The notes beneath the pieces are model-generated. The model was not told the DNA's origin and searched no databases. It worked only from the letters and a program-made list of their open reading frames with translations. From the NCBI GenBank assembly GCA_003996215.1, contig QJPP01004094.1, positions 62,001 through 126,000 on the forward strand: a stretch of 64,000 bases of DNA, written 5' to 3'. Origin of the DNA: Jaltomata sinuosa (Eukaryota > Streptophyta > Magnoliopsida > Solanales > Solanaceae). Of this stretch, positions 1 through 12,115 are shown in pieces (the stretch's first letter is position 1; each line of letters begins with the position of its first letter). The translations under genes and the position numbers were made by a program.

Positions 1-1690
1 CACAGGTAGGTCTTGTGGCCCCATTTCTAGTTTCGTTGTGGTTTTAGACTTGGGTTGACTCTTTCTTTTCTAGCGGTCCTAGATGCCTGTTGCCTAGGCC
101 GTCATCTAGCATTTGATAGAGGTCCTTTTGTTGGTTTGGTGTGATACCGGTGGTTATGTGTCGGAGATTGAAGTTCAATCTTAAGTCAAGTGGTGTTGGA
201 TATGCTAGTGAACATTGGTTGGTTTTTCTTTTCTTGGGTGATTGAGTTGACCCTTTTTGTTTGGTTGGTTTAGGAAGTTAGCAGGTATGGGTTGCTTTCC
301 TTGTTATCTTCTGCTTTAAGCTTGGTATGAGATGTTCTCATTTGTTTTTCCCAGTCCCAGTTGGGATGAGTTTTGATCAAAGTATTCTGGTCGAGCTTTT
401 GATTGTAGTGTGGTAGTTGAGGTTTGACTGTAGCTTTATGGCTAAGTGTTGACTGTAGTATCATGGTTGTGTTGTAAGTGTAGCATTTTGGGTAAGTTGG
501 GCATTCAACCCATTCTTCTCTTGCCTTATTGAGTATTGATAATATAGATGCAGGAGCAAAGGGAATAGTTCCTGGTTTATCTTAAAAGGGGTCTGTCAGG
601 TTAGGTGTATCTTAGGAAGATATTGTAAGGTTCAGTGTATACTAAGAAAGGGTTATGTTTATTTGAAAAGGAGAGAGATGACTCCTTGTTCGTATGTGTG
701 TTCTAGTAGATGACTGAGGTAACGACTGAGGGTTTTCTTTGTCTTGTGTGTGGGTGAGTTTCATTGACCAAATACAGATTGTAGTGGCATTTACTTTAAT
801 AGGTTTGAGGTCAATTTTTCCTCTAGTAAGGGTTTGAGGTAGTGGCCATATTCAGTACTACGTTTGGGAGCTTGTTGCATCGACTATGGTTTCCTGGTTA
901 TATTCTTTAGGGCACTCAAGTTTCAGTAGCATTTATGGATTGGGAAACTTGTATATTTAGAGCCTAGTTGGCTTCGGTTCCTAAGTGTTCATCAGCAGTG
1001 TATGGGTCTACTTATGGGTTTAACAGAGGCATTGATTGGCAATTGGAATTGGGTTTCAGAATCATGGGCTAGCAGACTACTTTGGGTGGTTCATGAATGG
1101 TTCTCTTCGATTGCAGGTTCTTTGGGTCGGAAGGTAGTGAGTTTGAATAACTTTGCTTCCCTATTCCAGTTTTAGAGTGGTAGTTGGCCTTAGATATACA
1201 GTCCTTGGCTAACCATCTGATTAGGCTGGGCCTCTTTATGTCTCAGTGGTGTTCTTGTTAGTACGAGGTTCATTCTACTTCGATTGGATAGAATCAGCAG
1301 TGCAATATTGTATGTGATCATTGGTGGTTACCTTTGTATTTTGAGAGTCTGAAAACTTAATTAGTTGAATCCCTGATGGTTGTTATTGTATGGGGTTCTA
1401 ACATTGGTTAGACTTGGCCAGTATGGACCAGAAGTTTAGTATGATGTATGCTTTGGAGTTGGTAGTTTGCATGCAGTAGAGTGGTTGTTATGAGACAAAG
1501 AGGTGAGTTAGTGGATTATGCAAACTTTCAATAGCTTGGTGGCAACTCTGGACTTCAGGCATCCTTTCCTTTGCCTACGAGATATTTTTACATGATATTT
1601 GCAACATAGTGGACTTCTTCCTGAAGTAAGACTAGTGAAGCGATCCTAAATCCGACTGGTATTTGACTATGTGGAGAAGCAGTGGTACTT
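1..1690 (+). pseudogene. Decayed internal region of a Tekay-type Ty3/gypsy element
   Basis: No open frame of useful length is present and I cannot name a domain with confidence here. The stretch lies directly upstream of a recognisable integrase remnant and a 3.8 kb LTR on the same strand. By position it should therefore be the protease/RT/RNase H part of the same element after heavy mutation. The base composition is T- and G-rich on the plus strand, as in the pol region that follows. It could also contain unrelated insertions that I cannot resolve. Confidence 0.45.
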
Positions 1691-2632
1691 CTGGAGCTTG
1701 GATCTTAGTTATTGGCTGCGGACTTTGTGGTAGGCTTACCACACTCCTGGCAGGGTCTTGATTTTGGTTTGGGTCTTTGGGCAGGTTGCCCTATATCATT
1801 CATTTCCATCCAATTCAGACTTGCTACAGTGCAGCGAGGTTGTTATCATTCTACAGTTAGGAGGTTCATCATTGACACAGGGTGTTTATACATGCCTTTC
1901 CTGACCCTAGAGTGCGAGTTTCAGTGTAGCTCCGATGGTTGGTTCAGTTGGGTTCAAGTATCGAGTTTGATCTTAGCAAAGGTATCGATTCATAGGTTGA
2001 TGGTCAGTTAAAATAGGTTACTCCAGTTTACGAAGATATGATACGGGTTGTTATCTTGGATAGAATTTGAGTACAAGGTGACTCCGTTAGAAGATTTTGT
2101 ATAAGCGGGAACCATGGATCTCTGGTGGGTCCGTTGATCTTACAGGGGTGGCTCGAGTGTTTGACTTGTGTGAAGCTTCATGGTCTTGGTGTAAAGGGTA
2201 CATGTCAGTATAGAGGGTTTGTGAATCTATGAGTTTATAATTTATATGTTTTGGTTGGTGACTTTCTGGGTGAACTTGGTTGTGGTATCGAAGTTTCGGG
2301 TTCTGTGTGTTGATTGCCTTGGTTCTCTTAGTTTCGGTGGTGTGTCGGTGCTTTCTGGTTGAGATTCTTGAGGTTTGACTTGGTTAATAAATCTTTGGAG
2401 TTTTGAAGTTAAGGTTGGAATCTAGTTTGGCTAGTAAGAGTTAAGGTTTGGTTGCCTTTGTGGTTTTGGTTGTTTTCCCTTTGGTTCCATTCTGTTGGGT
2501 TCTATCCTATCGAGGAGGCTACCCGAGTTTTCCGATAGAGTGGTGCGGGCTTTGTATCCGCAGTTCATAAGTCTTTGGTGCTTCCTTCTTTCTTTCCTTT
2601 CGGGGATGAAAGTCCTTTTTAGTAGTGGATGA
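1691..2632 (+). pseudogene. Integrase remnant of a Tekay-type Ty3/gypsy element
   Basis: A frame starting near 1712 reads DFVVGLPHS, the opening of the Ty3/gypsy integrase catalytic core, which normally follows a short linker after the zinc finger. About 60 codons further on, GWF followed by VQVSSLI resembles the late integrase motif before the chromodomain region. Everything between is scrambled by frameshifts and stops, and the catalytic D,D-35-E triad cannot be followed. Integrase would insert the cDNA copy into the genome; this copy is dead. The last bases before 2633 correspond to the expected polypurine-tract region but are eroded. Confidence 0.6.
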
Positions 2633-3289
2633 TGTAATAACCATTCCAGACATTCTCTCATTTTTGCCTTCTTTGTACTATTAGAGCTTCCCTATAGCGG
2701 CTCCAAGTCATTTATAGCTTGCTGGGACTTGTAGTATGGTGCCCGGGCCATTTGTTTGGTCTTTATGACCGCTTCCTTATTTTAGAGCTTTAACTTTGGA
2801 AATCATTGACTTCGGTCAACATTTTTGGTAATTATGCTCAAAATTGAATTATGTCAGTTTCGTTAGCTCTTGAGCATGGACTTTGGTCTAGTGGGACCTT
2901 TGGTCAGGTTTCGAGCATTTTTTGGCTTAGAATTCTGTCTCATTCAGTGTTTTAAGGCCAAATGGGCTTATTTGGTTAACCTTGGTCAACATTCTGAGAA
3001 AACAACCTTGATGGAAATTCCATCAGCGCTGTTAGCTTAGGAATGCCTAGTTTGTGTTAGGTAGCTTGTTGGTTCGGGGCCCGGGTGAGCCAGGCGCACT
3101 TCATATATTTGGTTGGCATTATCTAGTGTTGTCTTGGGTCAACATTCCTCTGAGACAACCATATATTGAAGTTTCATCGATTTTGTTGAGTCCGGAACAT
3201 CGTTTCAACTCTAATAGCATATTTTATGTTTGAGTATCGGGCTCCGATTATGCTCATAGCACCCCGTAGAAGTTTTGGTTGTTGCTAGT

Positions 3290-3478
3290 ATTCTGCTGCA
3301 GACAGGCCTTCAGCGCGATGGCGCTAGCCATGCCGCAACCCTTCAACGTATTTGCACCCAGCCAGTGCGATAGCAGCCAAGCGCCCGCCTGCCTGTTGCA
3401 CAATGGCACCATGCCTGCTCAATGGCGCCTTGGCGCCTGCCTACCCTCCAGCACAGTAGCGCTGGCCTGCAACCAGGC
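3290..3478 (+). other. GC-rich word module, family 'GCGATGGCGC'
   Basis: About 190 bases much richer in G+C than the surrounding LTR are built from imperfect direct and inverted copies of short words such as AATGGCGCC, GCGATGGCGC and GCCTGCCT. It opens a 68-codon frame, but the repetitive word structure and location argue against a protein. It sits immediately upstream of the TATA-like site, the same slot as in other LTRs in this window. Confidence 0.7.
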
Positions 3479-3479
3479 C

Positions 3480-3487
3480 TATTAAAT
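3480..3487 (+). promoter_or_regulatory. TATA-like site (TATTAAAT) of LTR promoter
   Basis: TATTAAAT directly follows the word module and precedes a C/T-rich stretch that would contain the transcription start. Its position matches TATTTAAG at 34845 and 58847 and TATATATA at 39400 in related LTRs. Confidence 0.5.
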
Positions 3488-3788
3488 TCTCTTTCTTCAT
3501 TTTTCAAGCCATTCATTCAATTTATCTCCTCTCTAAAACCATTTCTCTCACTTGAATCTGCTCCTAACCAGTATAAGCTTTCGTGAATTCAGCAATATAT
3601 CAATTAGTCTTGCTCCCTCTTCGATTTGGTAAGCTTTCTTCTTCCCTAAAGGCTTCTTCCCTATGGTTTAACCTCCATTATTGTGTTTCTCAATCTTGGG
3701 GAAATTTCCTTGTAGAAGCTGCTCATTTTTGGTTGCATGCTCCTGGGTTTGGAGAAATTACTTCTTTGGTGTGCTTCATCTCTTCGTG

Positions 3789-3794
3789 GTAAGT
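3789..3794 (+). other. Candidate splice donor GTAAGT in LTR
   Basis: CGTG/GTAAGT lies 309 bases after the TATA-like site. The same hexamer occurs in the homologous position of three other Tekay LTRs (34995, 39549, 58997). Confidence 0.45.
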
Positions 3795-4689
3795 AGTTTC
3801 TTACTTTAATTTCTGGTTTTTACTCTTGAAATTCCCTCTTTAGTTTCCCTACTTGAGTGGACTGTTTTGAGTCCTTCTTCTTGGCCAAAATCGCTCAATT
3901 TTGGGCCATGTTATCTTGGTATTGTTGTGGTCATCGTGATTCGTTCCCTTTTTTATTTCGGGTTGTGAGCCCTGCAGGACCTCTTTGGACCCAAATTTTA
4001 ACTCATCTATAATTATAGCAATATAGGTATCATTGGCTTTGTTTTGAATCGTAGAATATTATATTGATAGTGTGTTTGCGATTTGGGATTTCTCGGAGCC
4101 GTTTGAGCTTTGATGATGCCGTTATCGCAGATAGTTATCAGACGACAGGTAAGTTATGGCCTTCCCTACCTAGACTATGCATATATAGGCTATAACTGCA
4201 TTAATTAGTATCCTTGGGTTGGTTTTCTAGGTTGGTACCTCAGACCTTGTCCGCCTCTTTTGTCCATTTATTTCATGCGTTGTTGGTAGTATTCATTGTA
4301 GTGTTGTAACATTACCCTTATGTCCCCGTGTGGCCTTTGTATGTACCTCTGGACCATATACGATGGGATATCTAGGAATGTCTATGAGTCCCAGACATTG
4401 TGATATTTCTTTATGCTGGATATCTGTGTTGTAGAGCTGATTGTCCATGTGCAAGGTAGATAGGAATTATTTGTGAGCCATTAGGCTAATCTATTGTTCG
4501 CGAGCATATCATTCATACAAAGAATTTTTTTGAATGTTTTACTACTGATTTAGCTTCGGGCCTACAATAAATGATTTTCTAAACTTTGCATGGCCCCGAG
4601 GGCCCATTTATGATAAAATGATTATGAAAGGGTTTTGGAACTGATTTTTACGAAACCTCTTGAGGTAAAGAGGATATTATAATGATTTT

Positions 4690-4985
4690 ATGACCAGTTT
4701 TACCACTGATACTAGACCCGACCATGCCGAAGTGCTAGACATGTTATCACTCTGTATTTAGATTCGAATATGATTCGGGCACTCTATATAAGGGTTATTG
4801 AGACTTGATTACTTATTAAGACCCGGATACACTTTGGGCACCCTCTAATGGGTTTTGAGTTTCTACTACTGATTTTAGACCTGGTTCGATCCCGGGCATG
4901 TACTATGAGATTTTGATTATTGATCTAGACTCGAATACACTTTGGCGGTTATACTTTGAGATTTCACAGTTTTAGTATGTGGTCA
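4690..4985 (+). repeat. Degenerate minisatellite in LTR (about 65-base unit)
   Basis: Four to five diverged units, each with a core like TAGACCCGGATACACTTTGGGCACCC followed by a T-rich tail (GGGTTATTGAGACTT type). Other Tekay LTRs carry the same kind of block at the same relative position (18585, 36085, 40445, 60070). Confidence 0.65.
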
Positions 4986-6443
4986 ACGAGTAGACCTCCA
5001 TGGACCCTGTCGATCTAGGCCAGGGGCTACGTGCCAAGTGTGCCAGAGGAGGGGTGTACGGTGGAGTTGAGGTACTTCGGGAAATCCCTTCCATGGATCC
5101 CACTTTTGTTGGGCCTTTTAGGTACCATAGGGTCTAACATACGACACTACTATAACACCTGCTACCATCATATATCATTATCATGCATATTATATTCGTA
5201 TTCTACCCTTGTTTGTTCTTTGCCAATGTACGCTCCGATAGTATGGGATGCCAGAGAGTTTATTTTCACTTGATTGTGTTCCTCGATTGTATGGGCGATC
5301 GTTAAGACTGTAGGTAGATTATATTACTCTTGTAGTATCATAGAGCTTGATATGGCCTTCATTTCTTGGTGGTTCAGTGGTTTTTATCCTGTTGAGGATT
5401 CAATTCTTGGACTTTTGATTATTGATAAGCTGGTGGTTCCTAGATTGTTGAGGCACAGTTTATGTGGCCTTCTGAGTATTTACTGGGTTACCGGATCCTA
5501 ACCCCCTTTTCATGGTGCTGATTAGTGGTTTCGGTTACTTTGTGGCTTAGATTATTCCATCCTAGGGTTGTAAATCTGAGATTGCTATCTGATTTCTCTA
5601 ATCTTTAAATGGTGTTTAAGCATGATTCCATTAGTTATATTGCTCTACCTTAATTATATTTACTTGATTCCCTTCAGTCCTTTTCTACTGGAGGTTACTG
5701 GTATACCACCATTTTTCTCAACTCTCTCTTATATATATTATTGTTGCAAGGACTCCATGTGCGTTCTTCTTTCCTTTACCTGTGTTCTGTGTTATATATA
5801 TCTTCTGTGGCTAGTTTGGTATGCTTATAATTCCTGTTGATCTCTTTCCGTGCTAGTTTCCGTGTGCTTTCTCTATTGCTTCTGTGACTGGTTTTTTGCT
5901 ATCTACTATATTATTGTTTAATATCATATATGTGCTCAGTCGGCCGATGATGCCTACTGGGTACCTGTTGCTTAGAAATTGGTGCTCATACTACACTTGT
6001 GCATCTTTCTGGTGCAGATATTAGTGTGAGATTTTGCCATTGATCGTGTGGAGACTCGTGCAACTTTTGGATATTCGAGACTAGGGTGAGAACCTGACGA
6101 CCGGGGCTTGACCACATCTCATCTTTTGGCACTGATACTCTTTATTTATTTTGCAGACATATGTACTTATTATTGTGTTACTTCTAGCACTTGTATTCTC
6201 TTAGAAGCTCTTCTACTATCGATACCAAGTCTTGGGGTTGGTATAGTTCCTTGTTATTATATATATTCAGGCTGTTACTTCCGCATTATTTTAATCTTAT
6301 ATCTGCTTTCACTTATTTCTGCTTATTGTGCGTACTGATTAGGTAGTAGCCCATTACTAACCTTTTTGGGCTACAGAAATTGGTTTGCCTACGGGGGGGG
6401 GGGGTGTAGGTGCCATCATGACCTTAGAAAATGGGTCGTTACA

Positions 6444-6999
6444 CATCCCTAAATTGCACTTGCGGTTCGCAAGGGAGCACTTGCATTTCACAAGTGTACA
6501 ACAGTGAACACCTATTTTTAACCAAGCTCAAATATGACAATTAGCCTAAGGTTACTCAGACTTCCCCTATGCACAAAGGACTCAAACACCCAACAAAGAG
6601 ATGATTTCCCTTAAGAAAGTCGTAACTCAATCTATCATCGAGAATCATCACTCAACTACTACAAAATAAAATAAAGAAGCTAGAAGTAAAAATAATAAAA
6701 ATGACTACTCCAATAGAATTTCAAACAAAACAAGCCCAACGAGGGCACAATATCTATATCAAAACAAAACATGCCTGATAAGGGAATAATATCCAAAAAA
6801 TGCCTAACAAGGGCATAGTATCTAGATCTAAAAAAACGCCAGTATCAGCACAAATCAAGCATAAATACCAAAATAAAGCACAACCCAAATGCCACCACCC
6901 CAACTAAAAACTTCAGCAGTGTCCTCAATAAGCAATATCAAAACAAAGTAGTAAGAGAATAGTTTTAAGGGCTCCCTAAAGTTTGCCTAGAAAACTATG
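6444..6999 (-). repeat. 3' noncoding part of a transposon-protein element (copy B)
   Basis: On the minus strand this follows the ORF at 7000-8344. It matches the 17590-18020 stretch in its landmarks: a TACTCAGACTTCCC block, an AATCATCACTCAAC block and several AAGCCCGACAAGGGCA-like repeats. The Tekay element (LTR ending 6443) was inserted into it. Near 6455-6510 it holds a small word module of CACTTGCG and TTCGCAAG. No ORF seen. Confidence 0.6.
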
Positions 7000-8344
7000 G
7001 GATAGGCTGATCACTGCTAAGAAAAGGAGTGTGCTTCATCATCCTCATCATCACCCTCATCCTTAGATAGGAAAAAGTACTCCTCGTTTTCATCATTATC
7101 ACCAGCTGGAATCTTCTTTGTTGGGTGCCCCCACTTGAAAATGGCCTTGGTGCCTCTCCACATATTTACCATAAACTTACTTCTCTTATTATTCTTCTCG
7201 TTTTCAGCTTTGAATTTTTATTCGAGGGTAGTATGTGCCTTGTCTACATCAACATCAGCCTTCTCAAGCTTGCCCATGGAAGCTTCCATCTTAGCATAAG
7301 ACTCTTCCTGCTTTTTTAAAGCATCTACATAGGCCTGCATCTCAGCTCTAGTGAAGTGGTCTGGAGAAGGCTCTGGCTGTGAGGATCCACTAGGAAGTTA
7401 TGCCACTGTGTCATGAATTTTGGTCAGCTATGAATAAATCAAATCAAATGGTCTCTCAGCCTGTGTATCCCAATATTAAGGATCCTGTCCCACAGTTATG
7501 TCCAACTTTCTCTTCTTACTTTTTGAAGCACCACCCTCTCCTTTCATTTTCAATGGATGGTAGGGATTTTTTGGTGGTATCGAGTGATCTCCAAGTCTCT
7601 CTTCAACATCTTCCCATCAACACAACTCTATAATTAAGGAGCGGAACATCAAAGTCAGGTTGTCCTGAAGCAAATATTCCTTCAACTGCTGAACTATATA
7701 GTGACTGATGTTTATGGGGATGCCATCAAGAATGCAAGATATCATTTGGGCTCTAAGAGGTGGAACATCAAATACATTAGAGGAGGGGGACACTTTGGTA
7801 CAAATAATATTCAACCACATCTTAGCCCCAGCTGTGAAGTTACTCATTATGATGCCCTATTTTTGTTCTTGCTCAAATTACAATCTTTCCTTAGAGGGAT
7901 AACTTAGACACTAGCCAATTACTAGAGAATGTATCTTTTTCATAGATTAGATTGAGTGGATGATTAGGAAGCCCAAGATTTGCATTGATCTATTTTGGTC
8001 CAAATCACACCACCTTGCCTCTTATGATGTGTACAGAGTTGTTGAAGTTTGTACGCTTGAGGTTTGCATAAAACTCCCTCACCCATTCATCATTTTCTTC
8101 ATATAGGGTAGGTAAAAAGCATATCTAGCCATGGCCTCTAGATGAATAGAGAAATCCTGAAAAACCCTATCAAATTCTTCTCCACTATCTCCCTTTCTTA
8201 TTTTAGCTTTTTGTCAAGAAAGTTGTTAAAGTAACAATGCTGGCAATCAGAAGACATGAACCTTATATTATAAAACTATGCCTCCATAACCTCTTCTTTT
8301 ATTTCAGGATCAATGGGTGCATTTTCGTTGAGGTTTTGATCCAT
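7000..8344 (-). pseudogene. Putative plant transposon protein domain ORF (copy B), broken
   Basis: Reading the minus strand from an ATG at about 8344 gives MDQNLNENAPIDPEIKEE, followed by several stops and frame changes. The best-preserved piece, 7617-7847, contains WLNIIC, VPPLRAQMISCILDGIPIN and a LMFRSLIIELC tail. This is the pattern of the plant-specific 'putative plant transposon protein' domain (Transposase_32 type) often carried by gypsy-lineage elements as an extra ORF. Its biochemical function is unknown. The C-terminal part (7000-7400) encodes a charged, coiled-coil-like tail on the minus strand. A leader with a word module lies upstream and a conserved 3' noncoding region downstream. 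Plus-strand frames in this interval are shadows. Confidence 0.6.
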
Positions 8345-9275
8345 TTTTGTAGCTCAAAGTGCCTAGAAATGTAAAATAAAATTAGAAGGAGAATAGATAC
8401 ATGTTAAACAATTTAAAACACTACAATTAAGCCAAAGAACCAAGCCAAAAAGGCCCAGTCTGTAGCATTTGCAAAGCTAATGGAATAAAAAAAATTGTGC
8501 AGTGGCCGAACCTGCGAAAAAATCATCGCAGGTGAGGGCTCACTTTTGTAGAAAAAGTTTTTCTCTTGAAGCCTTAGCACTGTACATGGGTTATCTCACC
8601 ACCGTAAAATTCAACGCATGTGAGACATCACTTCAGTGGAAAAATCTTCGCTTCTGCAACATCCTCTTCTTCATGAACAAACCCAAGATAGGCGATTTAA
8701 ATGATAGTCAAATATGGATTTCAGTAAAAATTTGTACCCAAGCTTCCAAATTCCAACACCTAACAAGAATACAAATATGAATGACCAAGATTTACACATC
8801 ACAGGCTTCCAATTTCTTCAAATCTTAAACACACAAACTCATGCCCAAACATGAAATTTCCTCACTTTATAGACCCAGTTCAAGAACCACAAAGGTGTGA
8901 TAGTATTTTACCTTTCAATAACAGGAAAAAATCTTAGAGAATTAGAAACATACCTTGATTTGATGTAGTTGAAAGATGGGGTAAAATTTTTGCCCTTTAA
9001 TTTCTTTTGAACAAGCAGCCCTCATTTGCTTTTTGTTTCAGTGGGGCAAATTTTTCACTTGTTTATTTCTTGTGCAGTGTGTTAGAGTGAAAGTGAATGA
9101 GACTTGGGATATTTAGGGTTGGGAGAGTAGGGGATGGGAACGGTTGAGTGAGAGATGAAGGGGTGAGGAGTTTTGAATTTTTTTTACCTTCCTTGACTAG
9201 AAAAACGACTCAACAGTCGCACCTGTGACATTTTGGTCATTGTTGAGGCACTGCTCTTGTGGTATTTTGACCTCT
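8345..9275 (-). repeat. Leader of transposon-protein element (copy B) with word module
   Basis: Noncoding on the minus strand and directly upstream of the ORF start at 8344. Two stretches (8495-8650 and 9195-9270) carry words of the type CACCTGCGA, TCGCAGGTG and CGCACCTGTGAC mixed with short A/T-rich linkers. It ends at the LTR boundary at 9276. No ORF of note. Confidence 0.5.
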
Positions 9276-10641
9276 TGTTAATGAGGTTCAAAAGCACTCT
9301 CCCATAGGAGGTCGTAATGATTACTAAGCAAAACAATAAGTAACCTAACGGGATATCGGGGTTGAATCCATAGAGAACAATGTAAAGACTATTGAGATAA
9401 TTAAGAATTAAATGAACTTTTTAAAGTTTAAGGAGCAAAAAGAAATAAAATTATTGGGGGTTTGTTGTTGGAAAACACGAATGCGGTTTGAAGTGCGAGG
9501 TTGACCAACCTTTGCAACGCAAGGATAGCTAGGGAGATTTAGGAATGGAATTACTTCAAATATATATGATTCATTACAAAGTAATCAACTACTAACTAAT
9601 TTAATTATGGGTCAATTGGAAATGACTTGGAATTTAAGTTATTCACCAATATCTCTCGACAATTGGCAAATATTTCTCAACTAGTTCTCTCGAATCTAGA
9701 TTAGTGTCAACAAAGTTATTCCAATTATGGAAACACTAGAATCGACTATTTCTAGATCAATTCCTTACATAAGGTTTAGAGCCTCAAGTTAGTGCTAATT
9801 AACCTTTCCACAACTTTGATTCACTCTTTCAAGCCAAATCAAAGTAAAAGAGGCAAGTCCAAGGGTTGATCACTTCCTTTAGAATCAATTCATGCACAAG
9901 ATGAATTAGATAATCAAAGACCCAATTCATAAACTGAAAAAATTTAATTAATTGTAAAAGCATAAGATAAGAATTCAAACCCACATAATGTTTATCTCTT
10001 ACACAAAATCCAAATCTCAAATCAACCAATACACCTATGATTTAAGCAATACAAACACAAGAGTTGAAGAAAGGGGCTAAAGATTTGACAATAAAAGCTT
10101 CCAATCTTCACTCCAGTGGTGTTGGATGATGAACTTGCTCTCCATACTAGCCAAAAGTTGTTCACTCTATGGCTAAGGAATAAGTAATATCTTAATAATG
10201 ATCAATAATCCTTTCTAAAATGGTTGGGAAGTGCTTTATGTGGATTGGGGTTTCCAAAATGTGATTTTCTAAATCTTCCATGTAGATGTTGATTTCCTTC
10301 ATCACGGTCGCGTGAGGATTCCTCGTAATCACGATGTTTTTCTACTTCCTTCATTGTGGTCACATGATATTGCCTCACAATCGCGAGGCTTTGACTTCTG
10401 ATTGACTGTGATCGCGTGCACTATAGGTCGCGGTCGCGAAGAACACATTACTGCCAGTGATCAACAAATTCCAAATAGTTCTATTTTTACTTGTTTTCAT
10501 CCCAATCCTTCTCGATCACTTTTAAATCACATAAACTTGTAAAATAGAAGAAATTCGTGTCTGTTGCACTACTTTTCTAAATTATACAAGAAAAAGCATA
10601 AGATTAAGAGTTAAATAAGTAGGTAGAATACCAACTTATCA
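9276..10641 (-). repeat. LTR of transposon-protein/Athila-like element, minus strand (1.37 kb)
   Basis: On the minus strand it starts TGATAAGTTGG and ends CTCATTAACA. Its last 100 bases (GTTTTGCTTA, then a CACCTCC-like block and GGGAGAGTG) align with the end of the Athila LTR at 24174-25673. The sequence just before its start on the minus strand is a G-rich tract reading GTTTGGGGATT, the expected PPT, so it is a 3' LTR for the sequence at 10642-11484 and 16729 onward. No PBS follows its end. Confidence 0.7.
10300..10445 (-). other. GC-rich word module, family 'CGGTCGCGTGA'
   Basis: Repeated words of the type TCACGGTCGCGTGAG, AATCGCGAGG and GGTCGCGGTCGCGAAG lie in an otherwise A/T-rich LTR. 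The position inside the LTR resembles that of the modules in other families here. Confidence 0.6.
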
Positions 10642-11484
10642 AATCCCCAAACATGAACTATTGCTTGTCCTTAAGCAAACTCAAAACTCTAATTCAAAAG
10701 ACACAAAAGCACAAGTGCAATGTCATCGATACAAATCAAGAAGACTCACTTAAAGCACAAATGCATGACTTTAGTTGGTACTAATGATTAGTCGATCACA
10801 TAGGAATTTTATCTAGACTATCCCCTCTATTCAAAGCACCACTTTTTAAAATACAATGGAACTATAAAAACAATCAAGTGACAACAACCAATCCTTAAGG
10901 AGTGACTCAAAATCACTAGTTTATCAAGCATGCTCATTTGACTCATTTTTGAAATTTATCAACATCACCAACTATCCTAATTCACATGCCCTCACAAGAA
11001 CAAAAGTCCAAAAATTGTATTCACAATGATAATAAGAGGGACAAATACACAAACACTCACACTCACAAAGACTTTTAAGTACCAACAAGTATCAAACCAT
11101 AAGCTTTCCCTTATTTTCATTCACCACTAACTCAAAAGCAATCGGTTGGGGATCTCAAAGGAATTTCCTAAGCTTGTAATGTAGGCTTGGGGAAGTGTAG
11201 GATAAGCCTTTTGGATTAAAGTGACTACATCCTTCTTTAACAGTACAACACTTTTTTAATTTAAAAACAAAAAACATATTCCTTTTCACTTTCATGCAAC
11301 ACAAAGCACTATTTCACTTATTCTTGCTTTCCTTGGAGGTTTCCTTTCCTTTCCTCTCTTTTCTCTTTTACTCTTATTTTTTCTTTCTTTTCCAAATTCT
11401 TTCTTTCTTTTGACAATCCTTTTAGGATTCTACCAACAAGCCACGATAAACTTACTTAGCACTCCTCCAAGGTGTTTCTCAATC
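10642..11484 (-). repeat. 3' noncoding region and PPT of transposon-protein element (copy A)
   Basis: Noncoding, with an A/C-rich plus strand. On the minus strand it carries AGGACAAGCAATAG and GTTTGGGG directly before the LTR at 10641, typical of Athila-like elements. Element NA1 interrupts it, and the same region continues at 16729. A pyrimidine-rich run (CTTTCTTTTCC type) occupies about 11330-11410. Confidence 0.6.
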
Positions 11485-11489
11485 ACCCC
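11485..11489. repeat. Target-site duplication ACCCC (left) of NA1
   Basis: ACCCC occurs at 11485-11489 and again at 16724-16728, exactly flanking the two LTRs of NA1. This supports a single intact insertion. Confidence 0.9.
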
Positions 11490-12098
11490 TGGTACGATCT
11501 TGGTTAGCTTGGAGCATAATTGGAGGGGCTTCTACATAGGGATGGTAGCTTGGAGCCTGGAGGAAGCTATGGAGCAACAAATACATAAGCCCATGGGTGA
11601 TATACATGCCATTTGAGCAATCAAGAAGGGCTCTTGTCGGTTATTTCCAAAATAGTCACTTTTGGGCTATTATTGTAATAGGCTATTTGTGTAAAGGCAA
11701 TAACTATAAATAGTTGCCTTAGCCATTTTCATACTGAGATTTTTGATGATTGAATTGTCTTGAATAGACTTGATATTTTAGGTTAGGATATTGATTGGTT
11801 TCAATTTCAATTATTAGTTTAGAATGAGTGATTAGGGTGGATTTCCGAATTGCTTGTGTTATCTTCTTTGCTTAATTGATCATCGAGTTATCATCTTGTG
11901 GATTCAATTTAGTTTCTCATGCATTTGATTGAGTTCTCTCTCCCTTGGTTGATTGTTGATTCAATTAGCCTTTTTTTCTTCTATTCTCATCTCAATTTCT
12001 TCTAATTCTCATCTTAATTTCTCCACTATCTTTATTTTGTATTGTTGAATTCCGTGTTTCCGGTATCGATTTTAGTCACTCGATTGATATCGTTATCA
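11490..12098 (+). repeat. 5' LTR of NA1 (609 bases)
   Basis: Starts TGGTACGATC and ends CGTTATCA. It is nearly identical to the LTR at 16066-16723, which carries one extra 48-base tandem copy. TATAAATAG at 11705-11713 is the likely TATA box. Confidence 0.92.
11705..11713 (+). promoter_or_regulatory. TATA box of NA1 LTR
   Basis: TATAAATAG is preserved in both LTRs (also at 16281-16289), in a context of otherwise weak TATA matches. Confidence 0.55.
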
Positions 12099-12101
12099 TC
12101 T

Positions 12102-12115
12102 TGGTATCAGAGCTT
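12102..12115 (+). other. Primer binding site of NA1 (tRNA-iMet)
   Basis: TGGTATCAGAGCTT starts three bases after the LTR end. It matches the 3' end of plant initiator tRNA-Met, the usual primer in Ty1/copia and many Ty3/gypsy elements. Confidence 0.88.

Larger units (their letters stand above)
2633..6443 (+). repeat. 3' LTR of Tekay-type element (3.8 kb)
   Basis: It begins TGTAATAACC and ends GGGTCGTTACA. These are the same termini as the LTRs at 33901-37485 and 62356 onward (TGTAATGACC; GGGTCATTACA). Internal landmarks recur in the same order in those LTRs: a CGTTAGAGC-like block near the start, a GC-rich word module, a TATA-like site, a GTAAGT donor, a minisatellite and a GTAGGTGCCATCATGACC block near the end. 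A run of about 13 G near 6390 replaces a less monotonous stretch of the other copies. The matching 5' LTR lies off the left edge of the window. Confidence 0.85.

Noticed and set aside
3279..3485. 68-codon Ala/Pro/Cys-rich ORF
   Set aside because: It is produced by the GC-rich word module; no start context, domain or conservation in sister LTRs.
5031..6338. Series of hydrophobic ORFs of 70-80 codons
   Set aside because: They come from T-rich LTR sequence (Leu/Phe/Tyr/Ile codons) and are not kept between sister LTRs.
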